From Clostridium sp. (GTDB taxonomy: Bacteria > Bacillota > Clostridia > Lachnospirales > Lachnospiraceae), in NCBI GenBank assembly GCA_016302185.1, contig JAEDOC010000130.1, positions 1 through 5,814 of the forward strand: a DNA stretch of 5,814 bases. Reading direction: 5' to 3'. The notes beneath the pieces are model-generated. The model did not search any database. It saw only the letters and a program-made list of their open reading frames with translations, and was not told where the DNA came from. A program made the position numbers and the translations under genes. Positions 1 to 5,426 of the stretch are shown here, one piece after another (positions within the stretch are counted from its first letter, which is position 1; the number at the start of each line of letters is the position of its first letter).

Positions 1-219
1 ATCAGGATTTTACGGCGCATTGCAACGAACCCCGTCCTTTTCCTATGTCACAGCCTTAGAACAGCCCATCGAATACAGAAGACCTGTGTGCTGTTTTTCG
101 CCGTTCTTCCACTGCTTCTTTTTCGCGTCCGGAGTCATCCTCTTCCGGAAGATATCTCCAACTTACCACGCCGGGCGTTAGCTGCCGCGACGCCCTCACT
201 TCCTGCGCTAAATCTCTGT
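1..219. other. Left-edge stretch with no supported gene
   Basis: No convincing coding region is visible downstream of the minus-strand GTPase-fusion gene that stops at 220. The reading frames here either lack a ribosome binding site or are the mirror of the neighbouring gene's frame. Two small symmetries are present. One is a perfect 12-bp palindrome TCTTCCGGAAGA at 141-152. The other is an inverted repeat GGGCGT (173-178) / ACGCCC (190-195) with an 11-nt loop. The latter lies where a terminator for the minus-strand operon would be expected, but no T-run follows it on the minus strand, so a terminator is not claimed. Confidence 0.5.
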
Positions 220-1155
220 CTAAAACTGCACAATTTCTTTAATTTCCTCTGCCTTCTCCACGTAATCGGCATACAGCATCGGCCCTTCTCCTTCATACTC
301 CGGAGAGTATTCGTATTCTATGCGGGCACGAACCTTGACCCACTCTCTGCTTTCCAGAAGACGGGCATTGCGTGCCTTGCACATGAAACCAAGGAATGTC
401 ATATCTGCCTCACAGCAGGTCATGGCCATACGGCCCGGAACGAAATAGTTCTTCGGGAATTCCGGTGCTTTTAATACCATTGCGGTGAATTCCACCGTCT
501 TTCCGCGGTAACGATCCGGGCGATCCAGGGCATCAATATACCAGATACCATAGGCCTCCGGCGGAATCTCGATGACATCCGCACTCATATCGTAGGGCAG
601 ATCGGCCTCGGAAACCTCTTCAATCTCTCCGTCCTCATCCTCAAATACAATCTGCACCTGGGGATTCATCCCCTTTAAGGTACGGCGGTACGGTTCCAGA
701 TCCTCAATCTCATCGCAGCGGTTTACAATGATCATCTCCGTATTTCTGACCATATTTCCCACCAACGGCTTTATATTGTTTAAGTACAGATCCAGTGTGG
801 ATCCATCGATGATTGTAATCTGCTGATACAGATCCCAGTCCTTGGGGAGCTTCAGCTCGTTTAAATCCCACATTCCGTTCCATTCCATCAGGACACGTTC
901 CGGATTGTAGAAAATCTCCAGCTCCTCTAAATAGTCCGGTGTCAGCTTTGACAGCTCATCCACGTAGACAACTGACGTCTTTGTATCCTTTAACAGCTCA
1001 TCATCATACTCTTCCTCGCCCTCTTCACAGACGATCAGAAGTGTCTTTCCTTCGGTACGGAAATAATCCTGCTGCATGGTAAACCGGATAAACTGGGTTT
1101 TTCCGGCTTCCAGGAATCCGTTGATGAGAAACAGCGGCATTCTATCTTCACTCAT
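220..1155 (-). CDS. COG0523/CobW-like GTPase fused to a C-terminal DUF1980 (TIGR03943-like) domain
   Basis: This 311-residue protein has two parts. Residues about 7-185 form a P-loop GTPase of the CobW/COG0523 type. The Walker A is GFLEAGKTQ at 13-21, a Walker B-like strand ends in MEWNG at 90-94 (where relatives usually have EPSG), and the guanine-specificity motif is NRCD at 145-148. The CxCC metal motif of typical COG0523 members is absent, and the equivalent stretch is acidic (CEEGEEEYDDE, 43-53). Residues about 195-308 resemble the C-terminal domain of TIGR03943/DUF1980 (YcgQ-type) proteins: a GKTVEFTAMV strand, then FPKNYFVPGR, then MTCCEAD at 245-251 with its CC pair, then WVKVRARIEY. 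A cytosolic role in metal handling is inferred. The start ATG has a strong AGAAGGAGAG ribosome binding site on the minus strand (1161-1170). The gene follows the CxCC GTPase after a 46-bp gap and is probably co-transcribed with it. The fold assignments are fairly secure; the substrate or client is unknown. Confidence 0.85.
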   Translation of the reverse strand: MSEDRMPLFLINGFLEAGKTQFIRFTMQQDYFRTEGKTLLIVCEEGEEEYDDELLKDTKTSVVYVDELSKLTPDYLEELEIFYNPERVLMEWNGMWDLNELKLPKDWDLYQQITIIDGSTLDLYLNNIKPLVGNMVRNTEMIIVNRCDEIEDLEPYRRTLKGMNPQVQIVFEDEDGEIEEVSEADLPYDMSADVIEIPPEAYGIWYIDALDRPDRYRGKTVEFTAMVLKAPEFPKNYFVPGRMAMTCCEADMTFLGFMCKARNARLLESREWVKVRARIEYEYSPEYEGEGPMLYADYVEKAEEIKEIVQF

Positions 1156-1201
1156 TGTTGCTCTCCTTCTATCTGCGCCCCTCTTTTCCTGAGGCGGCTG
1201 A

Positions 1202-2332
1202 TTACTCCATAAATGCTGCTTTTAATCCTGCTTCATCAAGACCAGCACCGATGACACATACCTTTCCGGTATAATCCGGTTTTCCTTCACGAATCTCTGC
1301 CTGCTCCGGAACCAGGTCAAAATGCAGCCATACGCCTTCTTTCTCTCCCGGAATCATGCCCTTCGCGCGGAGAACCTCTCCATATTTCTCGCTGTAGGCC
1401 AGATCATCCAAAAGCTTCTCCAGCTTCTCTCGGCTCATACCCGGCACATTCTCCAGGCCCCAGCTGGTAAATACCTCATCTGCATGGTGATGATGATGGT
1501 CATGATCGTGATCATGGCAGCCGCAATCACATTCCTCATCATGATCGTGGTGGTGATGATGCTCATGATCGTGGTCATGGCAGCCGCAATCGCACTCCTC
1601 GTCATGATCATGATGGTGATGATGCTCATGATCGTGGTCATGGCAGCCGCAATCACATTCCTCATCATGATCATGGTGATGGTGATGCTCATGCATATGC
1701 TCTCTCGCCTCGCGCATCAGTTCTTCTGCCATGTCATCTTCCTTTTCGATGATCTCCAGAAGCTGTGCACCGGTCAGCTGGCTGCAGGGGGTAGTTACAA
1801 TCGTTGCCTTCTCATTATGCTGACGCAGCATCTCCACTGCTGCCTGAATCTTCTTCGGATCTGCGATGTCGGTACGGCTCAGAACGATGGTCCCGGCACT
1901 TTCAATCTGGTTGTTGAAGAATTCACCGAAGTTCTTCATATACATGCGGCACTTATTCACATCCACAACCGTAACCGCGCTGTTTAACATCACTTCCACC
2001 TCGGAAGCCACATTTTTCACCGCATTCATCACATCAGAAAGCTTGCCGACACCGGACGGCTCGATAATCACGCGATCCGGCGCGTATTTGGTCAGAACCT
2101 CTTTCAGAGACTTTCCGAAATCGCCAACCAGGGAACAGCAGATACAGCCGGAATTCATCTCACGAATCTCGATTCCCGCATCCTTTAAGAAACCGCCGTC
2201 AATACCGATCTCACCGAACTCATTCTCAATCAGTACAACCTTTTCGCCGGAGATAGCTTCCTTAATTAACTGTTTAATAAATGTGGTCTTTCCTGCACCC
2301 AGGAAACCGGAAATAATATCAATCTTTGTCAT
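1202..2332 (-). CDS. COG0523/CobW-family GTP-dependent metallochaperone with His/Cys-rich repeat insert
   Basis: This 376-residue protein is a CobW/COG0523 (G3E) GTPase. Visible motifs are Walker A GFLGAGKTT at 9-17, the acidic switch IENEFGEIGID (35-45), the hallmark CxCC metal site GCICCS at 62-67, Walker B IIEPSGVG at 89-96, and SRTD at 152-155 in place of the usual NKxD. An insert at 212-283 is extremely rich in His, Asp and Cys, with three identical 21-residue units. It is followed by a short CobW C-terminal domain (about 286-376). Family members use GTP hydrolysis to hand zinc, cobalt or nickel to client proteins. The His/Cys insert suggests metal storage or capture, and the nearby ABC importer suggests zinc; both are inferences. 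The start ATG is preceded by a purine-rich AAGAAGG ribosome binding site (minus strand, 2343-2349). It is probably the first gene of an operon with the GTPase fusion gene that ends at 220. Confidence 0.93.
   Translation of the reverse strand: MTKIDIISGFLGAGKTTFIKQLIKEAISGEKVVLIENEFGEIGIDGGFLKDAGIEIREMNSGCICCSLVGDFGKSLKEVLTKYAPDRVIIEPSGVGKLSDVMNAVKNVASEVEVMLNSAVTVVDVNKCRMYMKNFGEFFNNQIESAGTIVLSRTDIADPKKIQAAVEMLRQHNEKATIVTTPCSQLTGAQLLEIIEKEDDMAEELMREAREHMHEHHHHHDHDEECDCGCHDHDHEHHHHHDHDEECDCGCHDHDHEHHHHHDHDEECDCGCHDHDHDHHHHHADEVFTSWGLENVPGMSREKLEKLLDDLAYSEKYGEVLRAKGMIPGEKEGVWLHFDLVPEQAEIREGKPDYTGKVCVIGAGLDEAGLKAAFME
1484..1693 (-). repeat. In-frame tandem repeat: three 63-bp units plus a partial unit, encoding a His/Cys metal-binding insert
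   Basis: Three exact 63-bp periods occupy 1631-1693, 1568-1630 and 1505-1567, followed by a partial unit at 1484-1504. Each full unit encodes the same 21 residues, running from HEHHHHHDHD through EECDCGC to HDHD, with nine His and three Cys. The partial unit encodes HDHHHHH. The DNA copies differ from one another at 4 to 6 positions, and every difference is synonymous (for example CAC/CAT, TGC/TGT, GAG/GAA, GAC/GAT). The protein insert covers residues 214-283. It is expected to be a flexible metal-binding loop between the GTPase core and the C-terminal domain. Confidence 0.95.
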
Positions 2333-2369
2333 AATCTGTCAACCTTCTTTTCTTCTTAATTTATAAAAC

Positions 2370-2386
2370 ATTAGTAGAACCCTAAT
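2370..2386. repeat. Short inverted repeat in the leader of the GTPase operon
   Basis: ATTAG (2370-2374) and CTAAT (2382-2386) are perfect inverted arms with a 7-nt spacer. They lie between the proposed minus-strand promoter and the start codon at 2332. This could be a small leader hairpin or an operator half-site pair. It does not match the Gram-positive Zur consensus as I know it, and five-base arms can arise by chance. Confidence 0.3.
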
Positions 2387-2391
2387 ACGCT

Positions 2392-2420
2392 ATTGTTGCA
2401 CAAAAATCCCGCGAAGTCAA
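2392..2420 (-). promoter_or_regulatory. Candidate promoter of the GTPase operon
   Basis: On the minus strand, TTGACT (2415-2420) matches the sigma-A -35 box at five of six positions. It is followed after exactly 17 nt by AACAAT (2392-2397), which matches the -10 box at four of six. Transcription would begin around 2385, giving a leader of about 50 nt before the start codon at 2332. The -35 box sits in the loop of the GC-rich dyad at 2407-2431. No better promoter was seen between 2333 and about 2520 on this strand. Confidence 0.45.
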
Positions 2421-2431
2421 GCCCCGCGGGA
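2407..2431 (-). promoter_or_regulatory. GC-rich dyad over the -35 box: operator or terminator-like hairpin
   Basis: TCCCGCG (2407-2413) and CGCGGGA (2425-2431) form perfect 7-bp arms around an 11-nt centre. Read on the minus strand, the hairpin is followed by TTTTT (2402-2406), which has the look of an intrinsic terminator. No minus-strand gene lies upstream for it to end, because the region beyond is the oppositely directed T-box leader. Its centre coincides with the candidate -35 box, so an operator is one reading. An attenuator or a block on antisense transcription is the other. Outer arms TGTTGCA (2394-2400) and TGCAACA (2449-2455) surround it. Confidence 0.45.
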
Positions 2432-2519
2432 AATTTCAAGTACTGAATTGCAACAGGCAAACAAATAAAATGCACAAAAAACGTGTGGAATCTGTTCAAT
2501 ATTTTATACACTTTTTTAG

Positions 2520-2548
2520 TTGATCTCTCTGAATATTAGGTGTAGGAT
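2520..2548 (+). promoter_or_regulatory. Candidate promoter for the T-box/BASS transcript
   Basis: TTGATC (2520-2525) and TAGGAT (2543-2548) are separated by exactly 17 nt, and each matches the sigma-A consensus at four of six positions. The predicted start near 2555 falls just before the first bases that can form the foot of T-box stem I (about 2568), which supports the placement. Confidence 0.55.
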
Positions 2549-2567
2549 AAAAATACTTGAATTACAT

Positions 2568-2842
2568 GAAAGAAGCAATGAAGAGGAACTGAATTCTGAT
2601 GGATACTTTCAGAGAGCGGCTGGATGATGCAAAGCCGCAGAGAAGTCAGAATTGCATCACCCCAGAGCTTTCCGACTGAACAAGATCTTACCAGACCTTC
2701 AGTAAGCCTGAACGGTTAATGCCCGTTATCGCGTTGCACATTGTCAGATGTGGCTAAGTGGCCGTGAATACGGCAAGCAGAGTGGTACCGCAGAGGAATT
2801 AAGCCTTTGTCTCTTTGATTTTAAGAGATAAAGGCTTTTTTT
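2568..2842 (+). promoter_or_regulatory. T-box riboswitch leader, probably isoleucine-specific (ATC specifier)
   Basis: A full tRNA-sensing T-box leader precedes the BASS transporter. Stem I has a long helix AATTCTGAT (2592-2600) / GTCAGAATT (2645-2653). It is capped by GCGGCT (2616-2621) / AGCCGC (2633-2638) with a GGATGATGC-type loop preceded by AGAGAG, as is usual in this class. On the 3' side, ATC-ACC-CC-AGAG follows (2656-2667). By the common layout of specifier triplet, then ACC, then GAG, ATC (2656-2658) is the specifier codon for Ile. A hairpin GCCGT/ACGGC at 2761-2774 precedes the T-box proper, AGAGTGGTACCGC (2779-2791). The TGGT bulge (2783-2786) offers U to pair with discriminator base A, consistent with tRNA-Ile. 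Uncharged tRNA should favour the antiterminator and switch on the transporter. The T-box identity is strong. The specifier is less sure, since shifting the register would give GCA (Ala) or CAT (His). Confidence 0.9.
2801..2842 (+). terminator. T-box-controlled intrinsic terminator
   Basis: A 15-bp stem pairs 2801-2815 with 2823-2837, with one G-U wobble and a 7-nt loop, and ends in seven T residues (2836-2842). Its 5' arm contains GT-CTCT (2809-2814), which can instead pair with AGAG and AC of the T-box (2779-2782, 2787-2788). The terminator and antiterminator are therefore mutually exclusive. It lies 36 nt before the start codon of the BASS gene. Confidence 0.93.
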
Positions 2843-2878
2843 ATTTCAAAAAAAGATACCTGAAGGGAGATATGAAAA

Positions 2879-3814
2879 ATGAATGTACTAAAAAAAATCA
2901 GCAATTTCTTTGGACAAAATATGGCGGTAATCGTTATTGCGATAGCAGCCTTGGCCTTATTTGCCCCCGGCTCGGTCAGCTTTATTAAGACCTCTTATGT
3001 TAATACACTGCTCGGCATTGTCATGTTTGGTATGGGACTGACTCTCCGCCCTGATGACTTCAAAGTCGTCTTTTCCCGCCCAAAGGATGTTATTATCGGC
3101 TGTCTGGCACAATTTACAATTATGCCGCTTCTGGCATTTGGCTTAACAAAGGTTTTTCATCTGCCGGCAGAATTGGCCATCGGTGTAATTCTTGTTGGAA
3201 CCTGTCCGGGCGGTACCTCTTCCAATGTTATGACCTACTTATCCAAGGGTGATGTTGCTCTGTCTGTTGGCATGACATCCGTATCTACCATCCTGGCGCC
3301 ATTCCTGACCCCGCTCCTCACATACCTTTTCGCAGGTGCAAAGGTTGATGTCAATATGGCCAGCATGTTTCTTTCCATTATCAAGGTTGTGATCGTTCCA
3401 ATCGCTGCAGGATTCGTGATCAATCATTTCTTTTCCAGAATCACACAAAAGATTGTGGAAATTCTTCCATTGATCTCTACCACAGCTATTGTAGCCATCG
3501 TTGCAGCCGTTGTTTCAGCCAACTCCGCAAAGCTCCTCACAAGCGGGCTTCTGATCGTGGCTGTAGTTATCTGCCATAACGTATGCGGTTATCTGCTGGG
3601 CTATGGCATCGGGAAGGTACTGAAGCTGGATATGGCAAAATGCCGTGCAATTTCAATTGAAGTCGGCATGCAGAACTCCGGACTTGCAACCTCACTGGCT
3701 GCAACCCATTTTGCGCAATATCCGCTGGCAACAATTCCGGGTGCTATATTCAGTGTATGGCACAATATCTCCGGAGCAATTCTGGCAAATTTCTACGCAA
3801 AAACTGCCAAATAA
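2879..3814 (+). CDS. BASS-family (bile acid:Na+ symporter-like) transporter
   Basis: This 311-residue integral membrane protein belongs to the BASS/SBF superfamily, of the bacterial PanS/YocS-like type. It is strongly hydrophobic throughout, consistent with about ten membrane segments. Family landmarks are GMGLTLRPDDF at 51-61, the crossover motif CPGGTSSN at 109-116 followed by LSKGDVALSV (121-130), TSVSTILAPFLTPLLT (133-148), and the second crossover EVGMQNSGLA at 261-270. Relatives carry ketopantoate, pyruvate, other 2-oxo acids or bile acids with sodium. The Ile-type T-box upstream points to a substrate linked to branched-chain amino acids, perhaps a 2-oxo acid, but this is inference. The start ATG at 2879 is chosen because AAGGGAG (2863-2869) lies 9 nt upstream. 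An ATG at 2872 is out of frame. The gene is expressed alone and converges with the metal ABC operon. Bile acid transport itself is not indicated. Confidence 0.92.
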   Translation: MNVLKKISNFFGQNMAVIVIAIAALALFAPGSVSFIKTSYVNTLLGIVMFGMGLTLRPDDFKVVFSRPKDVIIGCLAQFTIMPLLAFGLTKVFHLPAELAIGVILVGTCPGGTSSNVMTYLSKGDVALSVGMTSVSTILAPFLTPLLTYLFAGAKVDVNMASMFLSIIKVVIVPIAAGFVINHFFSRITQKIVEILPLISTTAIVAIVAAVVSANSAKLLTSGLLIVAVVICHNVCGYLLGYGIGKVLKLDMAKCRAISIEVGMQNSGLATSLAATHFAQYPLATIPGAIFSVWHNISGAILANFYAKTAK

Positions 3815-3818
3815 AATA

Positions 3819-3854
3819 GCCTGACTGCGAAATACTTTACTGTTTCATTCAGGC
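3819..3854. terminator. Hairpin between convergent genes, likely terminator for the metal ABC operon
   Basis: GCCTGA (3819-3824) and TCAGGC (3849-3854) are perfect inverted arms, with possible inner pairing GAAA/TTTC. Read on the minus strand the hairpin is followed by TATTTTATTT, a T-rich tail suited to ending the permease gene that stops at 3865. On the plus strand the tail is poor in T, so termination of the BASS transcript here would be weaker. Confidence 0.5.
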
Positions 3855-3864
3855 AGCTTCTCTC

Positions 3865-4689
3865 CTACCACTTTCCACCCTGCCGCACAAACTGCACCAG
3901 ACCAAACAAAAGAAAGAAAATCAGGTTCACCACCACCACACTGGCGCCGGCAGGCGTGGAGTAGATATAAGAAGCAGTCATACCGATAAAAAAGCATATG
4001 ATAGAGAGAATTCCGGATACAACCACAACCCCGCGGAAGCTCTTGAAGATCCGCATGGCGGTCAGAGACGGAAATATAATCAGACTGGAGATCAGCATGG
4101 CTCCCATCATCCGCATGCCCAGCACAATGGTTACCGCCGTCAGCACTGCAATCAGCACATTGTAGACAGACACGTTAACGCCCGTAGCTTTGGCAAAGCT
4201 CTCATCAAAGGTTACCGCAAACACCTTATTGTAGCAGAACAGGAATAATCCTAAAACCACCACCGATAGCACCGCTGCCAGCGTAACATCCTCCCTGCTC
4301 ATGGCCAGAATACTTCCGAACATATAGCTGCTGACATCAGTTGTCATACCTGTAGTCAACGAGGTCACGATAATACCCACTGCCAGGGCGCTGGCGGAAA
4401 TCATGGCAATGGCCGCGTCACTTTTGATCTTTCCGTTTTCTGTCAGTCGGAGCAGGAAAAATGCCGCCAGCACCACTACCGGGATAGAGACCTTCAGCGG
4501 CGACCAGCCGGCTGCCAGCGCTACCGACAGTGCACCAAAGGAAACGTGGGACAGACCGTCCCCAATCATGGAATACCGTTTTAACACCAGGCTGACTCCA
4601 AGCAGAGAAGCGCAGAGAGAAACCAGGATTCCGCCGACCAGCGCCCGCACCATAAACGGGTAGGACAACATTTCACTTATGACACTCAT
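3865..4689 (-). CDS. znuB: Metal (zinc/manganese) ABC transporter permease, ZnuB family
   Basis: This 274-residue membrane protein belongs to the ABC-3 family of metal importer permeases, with a usual length for the group. Family signatures are YSMIGDGLSHVSFGALSVAL (39-58), IKSDAAIAMI (88-97), TGMTTDVSSYMFGSILA (113-129), MMGAMLISSLIIFP (194-207) and STPAGASVVVVN (244-255). About seven to nine hydrophobic membrane segments can be traced. The protein would form the channel of a zinc or manganese importer with the ATPase and binding protein encoded just upstream. Its ATG overlaps the ATPase stop by 4 bp (ATGA, 4686-4689), a sign of translational coupling. A GAGGAGGAG ribosome binding site lies within the end of the ATPase gene. 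The metal is not set by the sequence. Zinc is favoured because of the nearby COG0523 GTPases, but manganese importers share the fold. Confidence 0.93.
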   Translation of the reverse strand: MSVISEMLSYPFMVRALVGGILVSLCASLLGVSLVLKRYSMIGDGLSHVSFGALSVALAAGWSPLKVSIPVVVLAAFFLLRLTENGKIKSDAAIAMISASALAVGIIVTSLTTGMTTDVSSYMFGSILAMSREDVTLAAVLSVVVLGLFLFCYNKVFAVTFDESFAKATGVNVSVYNVLIAVLTAVTIVLGMRMMGAMLISSLIIFPSLTAMRIFKSFRGVVVVSGILSIICFFIGMTASYIYSTPAGASVVVVNLIFFLLFGLVQFVRQGGKW

Positions 4690-5426
4690 TCCTCGTCTCC
4701 TCCTCTTTTCTCCAAATCCAACTCATCCTGGCTTAAGAATGTTCTTGCGGCACCGCTCTTCACATAATCCTTCACGCTGCCCCAGAAGATGGTTTTCTGC
4801 TGCAGATGCAGGATCTTCTCCGCCTGATGGACCACATTGGCCATGTCGTGGGATACCATCAGAATCGCCACCTTTTCTTCCCGGTTCAGCTTTTTTATCA
4901 GCTGATAAAACTCCTGAATCGCTGACGGATCCAGTCCGGTAATCGGCTCATCCAAGATCAGAAGCTTATCCGTGGCGCAAAGTGCCCGGGCAATCAGCGC
5001 CCGCTGCTTCTGACCTCCGGACAGATCCCGGAAACAGCTTTTCTTCAGATCCGCGATTCCCAGCTTCTCCAGATTCGCCTGTGCCACGGCCTTTTCCTTC
5101 GGGGAATAAAAGGGGCGGTTGCCCCGCTTGCCCAGACAGCCGGACAGCACCACTTCAAATACCGTGGCAGGGAAATCCTTCTGCGCCGCGGTCTGCTGAG
5201 GCAGATAACCGATACCGGCTTTTTTTAATTCCTCCGACACCTCGATATGACCCGCCGTTGGTTTTAAAAGTCCCAGAATTCCCTTCATCAGCGTGCTTTT
5301 TCCGGAACCATTCTCTCCCACGATACAGATGTAATCTCCGCTGGAAACCTCCAGGCTGACATCCACCACCGCATCCTGATTCTCATAACCAAAATCCACA
5401 TGCTCACATTTCAATAATAATCCCAT
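4686..5426 (-). CDS. znuC: Metal ABC transporter ATP-binding protein, ZnuC family
   Basis: This 246-residue ABC ATPase energises the metal importer from the cytoplasmic side. All functional motifs are intact: Walker A GENGSGKST at 37-45, Q-loop GYLPQQ at 73-78, signature LSGGQKQR at 135-142, Walker B LLILDEP at 155-161, D-loop TGLD at 163-166, and the switch His in VSHD at 191-194. The Q-loop context and the stretch FPATVFEVVLSG (85-96) fit the zinc/manganese importer subfamily. The start ATG (5424-5426) abuts the stop codon of the binding-protein gene with no gap (TAAATG), and an AAAAGGATT ribosome binding site lies in the end of that gene. The protein is complete and shows no anomalies. Zinc as substrate is inferred from the neighbours. 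Confidence 0.95.
   Translation of the reverse strand: MGLLLKCEHVDFGYENQDAVVDVSLEVSSGDYICIVGENGSGKSTLMKGILGLLKPTAGHIEVSEELKKAGIGYLPQQTAAQKDFPATVFEVVLSGCLGKRGNRPFYSPKEKAVAQANLEKLGIADLKKSCFRDLSGGQKQRALIARALCATDKLLILDEPITGLDPSAIQEFYQLIKKLNREEKVAILMVSHDMANVVHQAEKILHLQQKTIFWGSVKDYVKSGAARTFLSQDELDLEKRGGDEE

Noticed and set aside
56..199. Minus-strand 47-codon frame after the GTPase operon
   Set aside because: It would need a GTG start with no clear ribosome binding site, and the charged product is not recognisable.
88..474. Plus-strand open frame starting at GTG
   Set aside because: It overlaps the C-terminal part of the GTPase fusion in antisense register, has no ribosome binding site, and its product resembles no family that I recognise.
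1435..1692. Minus-strand open frame rich in Met, Ile and Thr
   Set aside because: It is a frame-shifted reading of the same 63-bp repeat inside the GTPase gene.
1505..1693. Regular 63-bp repeats considered as a CRISPR array
   Set aside because: The units are contiguous, with no unique spacers, and lie in frame within a coding gene.
1322..1987. Long plus-strand open frame (221 codons) across the His-rich repeat
   Set aside because: It is antisense to a clear COG0523 gene. It stays open because the repeat's His and Asp codons read as Met, Val and Ile triplets on the other strand, giving a low-complexity product with no ribosome binding site.
1866..2366. Plus-strand open frame (166 codons) opposite the N-terminal half of the CxCC GTPase
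   Set aside because: The opposite strand encodes all the G-protein motifs; this frame is a shadow with no family resemblance.
2333..2520. Search for a Zur operator upstream of the GTPase operon
   Set aside because: I could not find a convincing match to the Gram-positive Zur consensus; only unrelated dyads are present.
4982..5359. Plus-strand open frame (125 codons) opposite the ABC ATPase
   Set aside because: It lies wholly antisense to an intact ABC ATPase and its Pro/Ser/Arg-rich product looks like a mirror translation.
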